NCBI GenBank assembly: GCA_049647265.1
Contig: JBARXJ010000061.1
Location: 1 to 64,000, forward strand
DNA: 64,000 nucleotides
Source: JAAURB01 sp049647265
GTDB taxonomy: Bacteria > Cyanobacteriota > Cyanobacteriia > Cyanobacteriales > Microcoleaceae
Reading direction: 5' to 3'
Shown: positions 1-9,794 of the stretch, in pieces
Position numbering within the stretch: the stretch's first letter is position 1
Layout of the letters: each line of letters begins with the position of its first letter
Translations under genes and position numbers: made by a program
The notes under the pieces: generated by a model
The model's database searches: none
Seen by the model: only the letters and a program-made list of their open reading frames with translations
Told to the model about the DNA's origin: nothing

Positions 1-2
1 AA

Positions 3-3000
3 GCTCAGCTCTATTTGATGGCAACAGGAGGATCATTTTTTACTCCAGTTTTCCATTTTTATGCAGGATTAACTTACTTAGTACAGTATTCCACACAGTC
101 AGAAACTGAACAAGCAAACACTCTCGCCCTAGTGGAAACTCAGCAAACTATTCTGGCTCAATGGGCGCACCATGCACCGATGAATCACCAACATAAAGTA
201 GATTTATTAGAAGCAGAAAAATGTCGGGTTTTGGGACAAAAATCAGAAGCGATTGAATATTATGATCGGGCTATTGCCGGAGCAAAAGAACATCAATATA
301 TTCAAGAAGAAGCTCTCGCCAATGAACTTGCGGCTAAATTTTACCTCAATTGGGGTAAAGAAAAAATTGCCCAAGATTATTTAACAAATGCATATTATTG
401 CTACAGTCGTTGGGGTGCAAAAGCTAAAGTTCAAGACTTAGAATCTCGTTATCCTCAACTACTAGCACCGATTTTACAACAGCGACAAACAGTATTATCA
501 GCTACTGAAACAGTATTTGCTACTCCAGGATCAATCTCGCTTCAAGCCTCTGAAACTCAATCTTCTACCTCTGGTAGTACCAGTATTTCTGCTATCCTTG
601 ATCTTGAAACAGTTCTCAAAACTTCTCAAGTATTGTCAAGTGAAATGGAACTCGATAAGTTGCTCACAACATTACTGCAAACTGTACTCGAAAATGCTGG
701 GGCAGATAAAGCTGTTTTACTCATGCCACGTAACCAGGAGTGGTTTGTAGAAGCAGTTGCCAAAATTAATCAACCAGTACAGATAAATTCTATTTCTGTT
801 TGTGATAGTCAAGAGATTTCTCCCGCGTTAATTAATCAGGTTAAACGTAATCTTGAAGCTATTATCATTGCTGATGCTGCAACTGAATCTACTCTGTTGA
901 CGAATGCTTATTTGAGTAAAAACAAACCCAAAAGTATCCTCTGCACCCCTATTTTGCGACAGGAGAAAGTTGTTGCCATCTTATATTTAGAGAATCATGT
1001 GATTACTGAAGCGTTCACTCGTGACAGAGTAGAATTATTAAATCTCATTTGTACTCAGGCGGCAATTTCATTAGAAAATGCTAAGCTTTATTCCGAGCTT
1101 CAAGACAGTCAGCATCAAATGTCAAGGCTGTTTAATAATCTTCCCGGCATGGCTTATTCTTGTGCTAATGATGAACATTGGACAATGCACTTTATTAGTG
1201 AAGGTTGTTATGAGCTTACAGGCTATCGCCCTGAACAGTTTATTAAAAATCGTGTAATTTCATACGTAGATTTAGTTCATCCCGATGATATAGAAATGAT
1301 AGACATTGCTGTAAAGAATGCAGTAAATCATCATCAATCTTATGAAATTTCTTATCGGATTCATACAAAAGAGGGTAAAGAAAAATGGGTTTGGGAAAAA
1401 GGTCAGGGTGTATTTGATGAAACTGGGAATTTATTAAGATTAGAAGGATTAACACTCGACATTACTGAGCGCAAATTAGCTGAATTTCAGCTACATGAAA
1501 AAGAACAGTTTCTCAGGAGTATTTACGAAGGAGTCAGTCAAGGAGTTTGTGTTATTGAGGTGACAGAATTGGGTGATTTTCGATATGCTGGATGGAACCC
1601 TACGCTGGAAAAATTAACGAATCTTCAGCTATCAGCAGTCATTGGGAAAACACCCGAAGAATTATACGGTGATACTCAGGGTTCTATGATTAGAAAAGAC
1701 TTCCAACGTTGTCTAGCAGAAGGAACTGCGATTTCTTATGAGGAAGTTGTTCCTTTTAAAGGTAAAGATATGTGGTGGCTAACCACTCTTAATCCTGTTA
1801 AAAATGAAGCCAATCGCATCCACAGAATTATTTTAACAACTGTTGAGATTACGGAGCGTAAAGCCGCTGAATTTCAGCTCTATGAAAAGGAACAGTTTCT
1901 CACCAGTATTTATGAAGGAGTTAGCCAAGGAATATGTGTTATTAATGTAACAGAATCGGGTGATTTTAAATATGCTGGATGGAACCCTACGCTGGAGAAA
2001 TTAACGAATCTTCAGCTATCAGCAGTCATTGGGAAAACACCCGAAGAATTATTTGGTAATACTCAGAGTTCTATTCTTAGAAAAAACTATCAGCGCTGTC
2101 TCACGTCTGGATCTACTATTTCCTACGAAGAAATTGTTCCTTTTAAAGGTCAAGAAATGTGGTGGCTAACCACTCTTAATCCTGTTATAAATAAAGCTAA
2201 TCAAATTAACCGAATTATTATCACTACTGTTGAAATTACGGAGCGAAAAGCGGCTGAAACGGCTTTACAAGCTTCGCAAGCAGAATTACTGGCAATATTT
2301 ACAGCGATGGAAGATGTACTAATTGTATTAGATGGAACTGGAAAATATATTAAAATTGCACCTTGTTCTAGTCCGCTTTTATATCGACCTTCACCTGATT
2401 TGATTGGTAAAACCATTCATGAAGTGTTACCGTTAGAGTTTGCAGATTTTTTCGTCAGTAAAATTCAGCAAGCACTCAATACTCAAAAAACTGTTTCCGT
2501 TGAGTACGACTTATTAATTGGCGATAAAATGGTTTGGTTTGATGCTCGAATTATTCCGATGGAAGATAATAAAGTGCTTTGTATGTCGCGAGATATTTCT
2601 GACCGTAAAGTGGCTGAGAAATTATTAGAAGAGAAAAACGAAGCGTTAGAAAATGCTTTCCTTCAACTCCAACAAAGCCAGGCACAGGTGATACAATCAG
2701 AAAAAATGTCAGCTTTGGGTAACTTAGTTGCCGGAGTTGCTCATGAAATTAATAATCCTCTCGGTTTTCTGAATGGCAGTATTAGTAATGCTAAAGATTA
2801 TACCCAAGATTTACTCGAACATTTAGAACTTTATCAGCAACATCACCCGAATACAGATCCTTTAGTATTAGAAAATGCGGATGAAATTGACTTAGAATTT
2901 ATCCGAGAAGATCTACCTTTGTTATTAGAATCGATGCAAGGAGCAACTGAGCGAATTAAAGGCATTAGTACCAGCCTTAGAACTTTTTCTCGTGCCGATA

Positions 3001-3539
3001 CAGATCGCAAAGTCAGTGCAAATATTCATGATGGTATTGATAGTACATTATTGATTTTGAAATATCGTCTGAAAGCTTCGGAATATCGTCCGGCAATTGA
3101 AGTGATACAAGATTACGATGAATTACCTTTAATTGACTGTTTCCCCGGACAGTTAAACCAAGTGTTTATGAATATCCTGGCTAATGGGATTGATATGTTT
3201 GATGAAATGGCTCAATATACCACCTTTACTGACTCGAAATATCAGCCTCAAGTGATTATCATTCAAACTAAAATGATAGAAAAAAATACTATCACAATCC
3301 GAATCACTGATAATGGCAAAGGAATGCCAGAAACAGTCCGATCTCGGATTTTCGATCACTTATTTACAACGAAAGCAGTGGGTAAAGGAACAGGTTTAGG
3401 TTTAGCAATTGCTCATCAAATTGTTGTCGAAAAACATGGGGGCCAACTCACTTGTAACTCAGCAGTTGGCAAAGGCACAGAATTTATCATTCAGTTACCC
3501 ATTCAATCAGCAATATTCAAATCACATCATATCTGTTAA
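3..3539 (+). CDS. HstK-like multidomain sensor histidine kinase, 3' part (5' end outside window)
   Basis: The reading frame is already open at the first base, so only the C-terminal ~1178 residues are visible. Counting from the TTG at 15, the order is a helical TPR-like stretch (about 1-150) of the kind that follows the AAA-type ATPase in cyanobacterial Ser/Thr-His double kinases, a GAF domain (about 195-360), four PAS domains (about 367-870), a HisKA dimerisation helix with the phospho-acceptor His in HEINNP near residue 910, and an HATPase with DNGKGMP and GTGLGLA boxes ending near 1165. The second and third PAS domains are near copies. The missing N-terminus would be expected to hold a Ser/Thr kinase and an ATPase domain (inference from the family, compare HstK of Anabaena). 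It is a soluble signalling kinase with unknown ligand and no receiver domain of its own. The next gene is another sensor, 220 bp downstream. Confidence 0.85.
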   Translation, partial: AQLYLMATGGSFFTPVFHFYAGLTYLVQYSTQSETEQANTLALVETQQTILAQWAHHAPMNHQHKVDLLEAEKCRVLGQKSEAIEYYDRAIAGAKEHQYIQEEALANELAAKFYLNWGKEKIAQDYLTNAYYCYSRWGAKAKVQDLESRYPQLLAPILQQRQTVLSATETVFATPGSISLQASETQSSTSGSTSISAILDLETVLKTSQVLSSEMELDKLLTTLLQTVLENAGADKAVLLMPRNQEWFVEAVAKINQPVQINSISVCDSQEISPALINQVKRNLEAIIIADAATESTLLTNAYLSKNKPKSILCTPILRQEKVVAILYLENHVITEAFTRDRVELLNLICTQAAISLENAKLYSELQDSQHQMSRLFNNLPGMAYSCANDEHWTMHFISEGCYELTGYRPEQFIKNRVISYVDLVHPDDIEMIDIAVKNAVNHHQSYEISYRIHTKEGKEKWVWEKGQGVFDETGNLLRLEGLTLDITERKLAEFQLHEKEQFLRSIYEGVSQGVCVIEVTELGDFRYAGWNPTLEKLTNLQLSAVIGKTPEELYGDTQGSMIRKDFQRCLAEGTAISYEEVVPFKGKDMWWLTTLNPVKNEANRIHRIILTTVEITERKAAEFQLYEKEQFLTSIYEGVSQGICVINVTESGDFKYAGWNPTLEKLTNLQLSAVIGKTPEELFGNTQSSILRKNYQRCLTSGSTISYEEIVPFKGQEMWWLTTLNPVINKANQINRIIITTVEITERKAAETALQASQAELLAIFTAMEDVLIVLDGTGKYIKIAPCSSPLLYRPSPDLIGKTIHEVLPLEFADFFVSKIQQALNTQKTVSVEYDLLIGDKMVWFDARIIPMEDNKVLCMSRDISDRKVAEKLLEEKNEALENAFLQLQQSQAQVIQSEKMSALGNLVAGVAHEINNPLGFLNGSISNAKDYTQDLLEHLELYQQHHPNTDPLVLENADEIDLEFIREDLPLLLESMQGATERIKGISTSLRTFSRADTDRKVSANIHDGIDSTLLILKYRLKASEYRPAIEVIQDYDELPLIDCFPGQLNQVFMNILANGIDMFDEMAQYTTFTDSKYQPQVIIIQTKMIEKNTITIRITDNGKGMPETVRSRIFDHLFTTKAVGKGTGLGLAIAHQIVVEKHGGQLTCNSAVGKGTEFIIQLPIQSAIFKSHHIC
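1480..2253 (+). repeat. tandem duplication of a PAS-domain unit (387-bp period)
   Basis: Two consecutive PAS units inside the kinase gene repeat with a 387-bp (129-codon) period. The segment starting TATGCTGGATGG at 1584 recurs at 1971, and the next ~80 bases differ by only one base. The flanks have diverged more, including synonymous changes. This points to a fairly recent in-frame duplication, or to gene conversion keeping the core alike. Confidence 0.85.
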
Positions 3540-3547
3540 GCTAATGA

Positions 3548-3748
3548 CTGACTCAAGGCGATGGCGAGACGATTAAGTTAAGATTTGCCGATCCAAATCC
3601 TTCCATTTTAAAAGGTGCGTGCCAGTATAGTAGAAAGAAGCATGACTTAGAGTTGCAGAGTGACGGCAGTATATCAGTTATTATCCGCCCGCTTCACAGC
3701 TCTACAGCACTAGGGAGCATCAGTATAGTTGGTCTGGTGAGGAATTAA
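3548..3748 (+). pseudogene. possible gene remnant without a start codon
   Basis: Between the two kinase genes, a 66-codon stretch stays open without an ATG. It follows a TGA at 3545-3547 and ends at a TAA at 3746-3748. The translation has protein-like composition (for example LRFADPNPSILKG and LQSDGSISVIIRPL), but I do not recognise it. An open stretch of this length could also be chance in AT-rich DNA. The frame differs from both neighbouring genes. Confidence 0.2.
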
Positions 3749-3759
3749 TAGATATTAAG

Positions 3760-6700
3760 ATGATGAGTCAGTTGTTTCAACGGTTAGTCTCTCCCGTCAT
3801 TCGGCAAGTGCCCCTACAAACTGCGTTAATTGTACCATTTATCCTGCAAATTTCTGCTGCTGTAGGTTTGACAGGATACTTATCTTGGCAGAATGGACAG
3901 AAAGCAGTCAATGACGTGGCTTATCAGCTTCGAGATGAAGTAACAGAACGAGTACAACTACACCTACAAAATTATTTATCTATTCCCCCTCTGATTAATC
4001 AGATTAACACACAAGCGCTACAAAATAATTATTTAGATTTTGATCAAATTGAAAAGTCAGAATATTTTTTATGGCAGCAAGTGCAATTATTTCCCTCAGT
4101 TTACGCGAATTATATTGCTAATGAAGCGGGACAATTTATTTCTGTTCGACGAGATTTAGATGGTCAACTGATTGCTAAAACCGTAGAATATTCACCCACT
4201 CGAGAAAGTTATTTATTAGATAATCAAGGAATTCGTAGTCAATTTCAAGAAGTGGATTTATATGATCCAAGAGTCAGACCCTGGTATCAAGCGACTTTAA
4301 AAACTCGTCAACCGAACTGGAGTAAAATCTACACATTTACAGGCGGTGAAATTGGAATTACTGCCTCAGCTATTTTAGAAGGTGATAACGGAGAAATTAG
4401 AAGTATTGTTGGAGTTGATATTCTTTTAAGTTTAATTAGTAATTTTTTAAAAACGATTGATATTAGTGAAAATGGTCAAGTTTTTATTATTGAGTCTTCG
4501 GGTTTATTAGTCGCCAGTTCAACACCCGAATCTCCTGTTATTGTTGAAAGTAAATTTAATGATGAAAAACGTTTATCTGCAACTAAAAGCCGAAATCTTT
4601 TAACCCATACTACAGCCAATTATCTGACTAAAAAATTTGGCGATCTCAATCAAATTCAAACACCATACCAGCTCGATTTTCAGCTTCAAGGTGAGCGGCA
4701 ATTTGTTCAAGTTGTGCCTTATGGCGATCAAATAGGACTCAATTGGCTAATTGTCGTTGTGGTTCCAGAAAATGATTTTATGGCACAAATTCATGCTAAT
4801 ACTCGTACCACAATATTGTTATGTATATTTGCTTTATTAATTGCTTTAGTTTTAGGATTTGTCACTTCAAAGTGGCTCACTAAACCTGTTTTAAGATTAA
4901 ACCAAGCAGCTAAAAATCTGACTCTAGGAAATTGGAATCAACAAGTTACGTTATCTCGTTGTAATGAATTAAAAGAGCTGGGTTATTCTTTTAATCTGAT
5001 GGCAACTCAATTGCAAGATTATTTTCATTCTTTAGAAGATAAAAATATTGCAATGCAACGTTTAAATGAAAGACTCGCTCAAAGTCAGCAGCGGCTGTAT
5101 CAATTTTTAGAAGGATTACCTGTCGGCGTTCTTGTTGTGAATGCTGAGAAACAAATTGTTTTTTCTAATCAAAAACTTCAACAAATTTTAGGTCAGCCTA
5201 TCAATACAGAAATAGATATCGATCATTTTCCTCAATTTCATCAGCTTTATTTAGCGGAAACAGATCAATTTTATCCGATTAAAGGCTTTCCATTAAAGCG
5301 AGCTTTAAATGGGAAAACAATCAAAATTGATAATTTAGAAATTCGTTACTCCGATCAAATTATTCCATGTGAAGTCCTCGGCACACCGATTTTTAATCAT
5401 CATAAAAAGGTGATTTATGCAACTGTCGTGTTTCAAGATATTACTCAACGAAAACTGGTAGAAAAGGAACGACAAAACTTTACCGCACAGTTAAAACAAA
5501 AAAATAAAGAATTAGAACGATTAGATCAAATTAAAGATGAATTTTTGGCGAATACATCTCATGAACTCCGAACTCCACTGAATGGAATGATTGGTTTAGC
5601 TGAATCAATGTTAGAGGGTGCAACGGGTCGTTTAACAGAAGTACAGCGTAAAAACTTATCGATGATTGGTCAAAGTGGACATCGATTGGCAACACTCGTT
5701 AATGATATTTTAGACTTTTCTAAACTGCGTCATAATACTATTGAACTACAACTAAAACCGATTGGCTTACGAGAAATTACAGAAGTTGTTTTAGCTGTAG
5801 TACAACCTTTAACCAACCATAAACCGATTCAATTAATTAATGCAATTTCTGACGATATTCCGCTAGCGAATGCTGATGAAAATCGCTTACAGCAAATTTT
5901 ATATAACTTAATTGGAAATGCAATTAAATTTACGCAGAACGGAACTGTAACTGTTTCTGCTTCGATCTCCACGACAAATGATCAATTAATTAATATCAAA
6001 GTTTCTGATACTGGAATTGGAATTGCTGAGGATAAATTAAGCCGTATTTTTGAATCTTTTGAACAAGCAGATGGTTCAACCGCGCGGGAATACGGGGGTA
6101 CAGGTTTAGGTCTGGCTGTGACTCAGCAACTAATCAACCTCCACGGCGGTGATATTTGGGTGGAGTCTACAGTAGGCGTGGGTTCTGACTTTATGTTTAC
6201 TCTACCGAAAGCAGAAGAAATAGAAGAAATACAAGCAACACAACAACAGAAAATAGAATCAGACTCTCCTTCACTCTTTTCTCAACCTATTTTGCAGCAA
6301 AACTTAAAGTTACTCACACCAATTCAAACAGAGTCTAAATCTATTAAAATTACCGCGAATACAGACTCATTATCCTATCAATCCGATCAATTTAAAATTT
6401 TAATTGTAGATGATGATCCTGTTAATCTACAGGTTTTGGTCAATTATTTACATTTACATAATTATGCAGTCATGCAGGCGACAGGTGGCTTAGAAGCCAT
6501 TGGTTTTTTGGAAGCTGGATATATCCCTGATTTAATTTTATTGGATGTGATGATGCCACGCATGACGGGTTATGAAGTCACCCGGAAAATTAGAGAAACC
6601 TGGCCACCTCATCAACTCCCGATTATGATGTTAACGGCAAAAAATCAAGTGTCTGATTTAGTTTCAGGTTTTGAAGTCGGGGCAAACGATTATTTATCAA

Positions 6701-7806
6701 AACCTTTGAATAAAGATGAGTTACTGGCGCGAATCAAAACTCATTTAGGAATTCAGCAACTCCGTACAGAAAAAGCACATATTCGTAAAACTTTTGGACG
6801 ATATGTAACGGAAGAAATTGTGAATAATTTATTAGAAACTGATGAAGGTTTAAAACTCGGGGGAGAACGAAGAACTATAACCATGTTAACCTCAGATTTA
6901 AGAGGATTTACGGCATTTTCAGAACGCCTTCCTCCTGAAGAAGTGGTTAAAATATTGAATTTTTATCTCTCGAAAATGGCAGATATTATTACAGCTTATT
7001 ATGGCACAATTGATGAGTTTATGGGAGATGGAATTTTAGTGTTATTTGGTGCGCCAACAGTTGGAGAAGATGATGTACAGCGAGCCATTGCTTGTGGGAT
7101 TTCTATGCAATTAGAGATGGAAACCGTCAATCAACAGATGAAAGCATGGGGATTTTCTGCTTTAGAAATGGGGATTGGAATTAATACAGGGGAAGTGGTT
7201 GTGGGAAATATAGGCTCAGAAAAACGCACAAAATACGGTGTTGTTGGTAATCAAGTGAATTTAACTTATCGAATTGAATCTTATACAACAGGCGGTCAAA
7301 TTTTAATTTCTGAATCAACGTTTAATCAAGCTTATTCTATTCTCAATATTATTGGACAAAATCAAGTTCAACCGAAAGGCGCACGGCAACCCTTGATTAT
7401 TTATGACGTTGGAGGAATTGCCGGAGAATATAATCTTTTCTTACCCCAACAGCAAGAAAGATTTCTACCTTTATCCCCAGAAATTGCACTGTATTACACC
7501 ATTTTAGAAGGAAAACACGTGAATGAAAATGTATTTCCTGGAAAGTTAGTAGAGTTATCAGAAAAAGGGGGTAAAATTCAAGCAGAAACTAATTCAGATG
7601 ACTGTATCCCGCTTTCTTTAACGAATATTAAACTAAATTTTATTTGGAATAATGTATCCTCTCAATGGAGTGAAGATGTGTATGCTAAAGTGACTCAACA
7701 TTCAGCAGAAATCAATTGTTTTTATATCCGTTTTACGGCTAAACCGCCTCAAGTCGAAGCACAAATAGCAGCGATTTATAATGGGACGCAAGAGGCTATA
7801 AAGTAG
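3760..7806 (+). CDS. dCache-HAMP-PAS hybrid histidine kinase with receiver and class III nucleotide cyclase domains
   Basis: A 1348-residue membrane sensor that joins phosphorelay to cyclic-nucleotide synthesis. Order: membrane segment about 20-43, periplasmic dCache domain about 50-330, second membrane segment about 345-365, HAMP to about 425, PAS about 445-565, HisKA with His601 in SHELRTP, HATPase about 705-825, receiver with phospho-acceptor Asp929 in LLDVMMP, then a class III cyclase domain about 1035-1200. The two metal aspartates are present (D1046 in TSDLRGF, D1090 in GDG). The substrate-selecting lysine position holds E1086 (EFMGD) and the second specificity position holds G1160 (YGVVG). 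This is not the classic adenylyl cyclase pair, so cAMP as product is uncertain. The last ~120 residues (VELSEKGGKI) look like a degenerate PilZ fold without an RxxxR motif. CyaC of Anabaena/Spirulina is the nearest known design but has a different N-terminus. Two ATGs occur in a row at the start. Confidence 0.9.
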   Translation: MMSQLFQRLVSPVIRQVPLQTALIVPFILQISAAVGLTGYLSWQNGQKAVNDVAYQLRDEVTERVQLHLQNYLSIPPLINQINTQALQNNYLDFDQIEKSEYFLWQQVQLFPSVYANYIANEAGQFISVRRDLDGQLIAKTVEYSPTRESYLLDNQGIRSQFQEVDLYDPRVRPWYQATLKTRQPNWSKIYTFTGGEIGITASAILEGDNGEIRSIVGVDILLSLISNFLKTIDISENGQVFIIESSGLLVASSTPESPVIVESKFNDEKRLSATKSRNLLTHTTANYLTKKFGDLNQIQTPYQLDFQLQGERQFVQVVPYGDQIGLNWLIVVVVPENDFMAQIHANTRTTILLCIFALLIALVLGFVTSKWLTKPVLRLNQAAKNLTLGNWNQQVTLSRCNELKELGYSFNLMATQLQDYFHSLEDKNIAMQRLNERLAQSQQRLYQFLEGLPVGVLVVNAEKQIVFSNQKLQQILGQPINTEIDIDHFPQFHQLYLAETDQFYPIKGFPLKRALNGKTIKIDNLEIRYSDQIIPCEVLGTPIFNHHKKVIYATVVFQDITQRKLVEKERQNFTAQLKQKNKELERLDQIKDEFLANTSHELRTPLNGMIGLAESMLEGATGRLTEVQRKNLSMIGQSGHRLATLVNDILDFSKLRHNTIELQLKPIGLREITEVVLAVVQPLTNHKPIQLINAISDDIPLANADENRLQQILYNLIGNAIKFTQNGTVTVSASISTTNDQLINIKVSDTGIGIAEDKLSRIFESFEQADGSTAREYGGTGLGLAVTQQLINLHGGDIWVESTVGVGSDFMFTLPKAEEIEEIQATQQQKIESDSPSLFSQPILQQNLKLLTPIQTESKSIKITANTDSLSYQSDQFKILIVDDDPVNLQVLVNYLHLHNYAVMQATGGLEAIGFLEAGYIPDLILLDVMMPRMTGYEVTRKIRETWPPHQLPIMMLTAKNQVSDLVSGFEVGANDYLSKPLNKDELLARIKTHLGIQQLRTEKAHIRKTFGRYVTEEIVNNLLETDEGLKLGGERRTITMLTSDLRGFTAFSERLPPEEVVKILNFYLSKMADIITAYYGTIDEFMGDGILVLFGAPTVGEDDVQRAIACGISMQLEMETVNQQMKAWGFSALEMGIGINTGEVVVGNIGSEKRTKYGVVGNQVNLTYRIESYTTGGQILISESTFNQAYSILNIIGQNQVQPKGARQPLIIYDVGGIAGEYNLFLPQQQERFLPLSPEIALYYTILEGKHVNENVFPGKLVELSEKGGKIQAETNSDDCIPLSLTNIKLNFIWNNVSSQWSEDVYAKVTQHSAEINCFYIRFTAKPPQVEAQIAAIYNGTQEAIK

Positions 7807-7904
7807 GATTGTTATTTGTTATTGAGTTGTCATCCATATTTTATCTATATCTAACGTCTCTGATCTATTTAATTAAACGTGAGGCGCTTTAGACCTCTCC
7901 CCAG

Positions 7905-7925
7905 CCCTCTCCTGCAAGGAGAGGG
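7905..7925. repeat. GC-rich hairpin repeat / possible terminator between convergent genes
   Basis: A perfect 8-bp inverted repeat (CCCTCTCC, 5-nt loop, GGAGAGGG) lies between the stops of the cyclase gene and the HAD gene. It belongs to the same family of 'CCCAGCCCTCTCC' palindromes that flank the DUF559 cassette near 57 kb. It could end transcription from either side, but no T-run follows closely. Confidence 0.5.
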
Positions 7926-7964
7926 TTAAGCTGTCTTCAAAGGACTCTTGATTGATGGAGAGGG

Positions 7965-8687
7965 TTAATTAAAGCGAATCTCTGTTAAAGTAGTGCAGAA
8001 TTCTATCTCCGGTAGACTCAGGCGTGAACGTACTGTTTCATCTGCTTCTCGGTTAACAATCATTGCCTGAATTCCGGCTTGTTTTGCCCCATGATAATCG
8101 GCGCTGACACTATCTCCAATATGTAATACTTGTTCTGGAGAACAATGATGTTTTTCTAAAGCCGTATAAAATATCTCTGGGTTGGGTTTAGCGGCCCCCA
8201 CCAGGGTTGAAATGGTAACCGACTGAAAAAATGGGGCTAAATTTAATACTTCTAATACCGGAATTAGGCGAGAATCAAAGTTAGAAACCACGCCTAATTC
8301 AATTCCTTGATTTTGCCATTTTTCGAGTATGGGTGGCACATCTGGATACACAAACCAGGGTTTCTCTGTAGCAAAATGATCGTAAAGTTGAGCAAAGAAT
8401 TGAGAAAAATCAGCAAACTGTTGATAAATTCCAGCAATTTTAAAAGTTTCAACCGCTAGAGTTTCCCACCATTGATATTCTAATTGAGGAATTTGGTCTA
8501 CAGAGGCGTTCGGAAATGCCATCGGTGTGGCAGTGGTAAACGCCTGAAAAAATGCTTTGTTGAGGGTATGGGGGTCAGCTTCAATCCCAAACTGGCGAGT
8601 GAGTTGGCTATAAACCTGTCCTACACTGCCCTCAACAGTAAATAACGTCCCGACTGCATCGAGAAAAATGACGCTGGGTTGTTGCAT
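7965..8687 (-). CDS. HAD-superfamily hydrolase (subfamily IA, REG-2/HDHD3-like)
   Basis: A 240-residue protein from the ATG at 8687 (a GTG lies one codon upstream). Haloacid dehalogenase-type phosphatase core: motif I reads FLDAVGTLF, motif II the Ser of VVSNFD, motif III the Lys of AAKPNPEIF, and motif IV HIGDSVSADYHGA. The nucleophile Asp of motif I is present, but the usual second Asp (DxD) is Val, as in the REG-2-like branch. A cap of about 100 residues sits between motifs I and II. The substrate cannot be told from sequence. It lies 24 bp downstream of the PIN/TRAM gene on the same strand and is probably co-transcribed. Confidence 0.8.
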   Translation of the reverse strand: MQQPSVIFLDAVGTLFTVEGSVGQVYSQLTRQFGIEADPHTLNKAFFQAFTTATPMAFPNASVDQIPQLEYQWWETLAVETFKIAGIYQQFADFSQFFAQLYDHFATEKPWFVYPDVPPILEKWQNQGIELGVVSNFDSRLIPVLEVLNLAPFFQSVTISTLVGAAKPNPEIFYTALEKHHCSPEQVLHIGDSVSADYHGAKQAGIQAMIVNREADETVRSRLSLPEIEFCTTLTEIRFN

Positions 8688-8711
8688 CACACCTAAACCA
8701 TTCCCCTCAAA

Positions 8712-9794
8712 TTATGCAGCAACAGAAGATTCATCCAAACGGGCGAAAATCATCCGTCCCGCAGAGGTTTGCAATGAACTGGTGACGACAACTTTACGTT
8801 GATCTCCGACGCAGTCGCTACCCGCCTCAACTACCACCATAGTGCCATCTTCGAGGTAACCAATGCCTTGAGAAGGTTCCTTACCCTGTTTACGAATTTT
8901 TAGATCTAATGTATCTCCGGGTAGATACGACGGCCGCACCGCTTGAGTTAAATCATTAATATTGAGAACCGGGATTTGTTGGACTGTTGCAACTTGAGAC
9001 AAATTGTAATCATTCGTCAGCAACGTACCATTGATTTCTTGGGCTAAACGAACTAATTTAGCATCAACAGTAGGCGGATCGTCATAATCTGCCGGATGAA
9101 TTTGAATTCGGTTAGGATACTCATCTCGCATCCGGTTGAGAATTTCCAGTCCCCGTCGGCCACGGGCCCGCTTTTGATCGTTAGCCGCATCCGCCACAAG
9201 CTGAAGTTCTTGTAAGATAAACTGCGGAATTAGAATTTGTCCTTCGAGAAACCCTGTTTCTAGCAGACTCTCAATCCGACCATCAATGATACAACTGGTA
9301 TCAACCACTTTGGTTTTGACAGACTGTAGCGTTCCTTCAGCGACTAACATTGAGTCGAGACTGTTAGGGTTAATCAGTCGTAAAAATGCCCGTCCGTGAG
9401 TATCGGCAATATTAATTCCGGCAAAGCCAAACATCACACTACACAGCATCGCCAGTAGGGGTTTGAGAAAGCCAAACTCTTTGGGAATGGGTAGGAGAAA
9501 TAATGGCGCTAACATCAAGTTTGCCACCAATAGCCCCATCACCAAGCCGATAGCGCGGGTAATTAACACATCTAACGGCATTTGACGAACTTTTTGTTCT
9601 AAACGACGGTAGGTGGTTTGTACAACCAGACCAAACACGCCGCCAATTAAGGAAGCAAACGCCGCAACAACGGATCGTAATCCCTCGATGTTGCTGACTT
9701 GATCGAGAACGGGATGGGGCAGCAGTTCAATACTGTAGAACCCTGTCCCTGCTCCCGCAATAACGAATAATAGGATAATGATTGCGTCTAGCAT
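8712..9794 (-). CDS. PIN/TRAM-domain membrane protein (YacL-like)
   Basis: A 360-residue protein. Four hydrophobic segments lie in the first 130 residues (about 4-22, 42-60, 81-101, 112-130). A PIN nuclease-fold domain follows, with acidic residues in VVDTSCIIDGR (about 162-174), LQLVADAAND and LLTNDYNL. A TRAM nucleic-acid-binding domain sits at about 297-355 (GIGYLEDGTMVVVE). The family is conserved in cyanobacteria and Firmicutes. A membrane-tethered RNase or RNA-binding role is assumed, not proven. The ATG at 9794 heads a likely two-gene unit with the HAD gene. Confidence 0.9.
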   Translation of the reverse strand: MLDAIIILLFVIAGAGTGFYSIELLPHPVLDQVSNIEGLRSVVAAFASLIGGVFGLVVQTTYRRLEQKVRQMPLDVLITRAIGLVMGLLVANLMLAPLFLLPIPKEFGFLKPLLAMLCSVMFGFAGINIADTHGRAFLRLINPNSLDSMLVAEGTLQSVKTKVVDTSCIIDGRIESLLETGFLEGQILIPQFILQELQLVADAANDQKRARGRRGLEILNRMRDEYPNRIQIHPADYDDPPTVDAKLVRLAQEINGTLLTNDYNLSQVATVQQIPVLNINDLTQAVRPSYLPGDTLDLKIRKQGKEPSQGIGYLEDGTMVVVEAGSDCVGDQRKVVVTSSLQTSAGRMIFARLDESSVAA

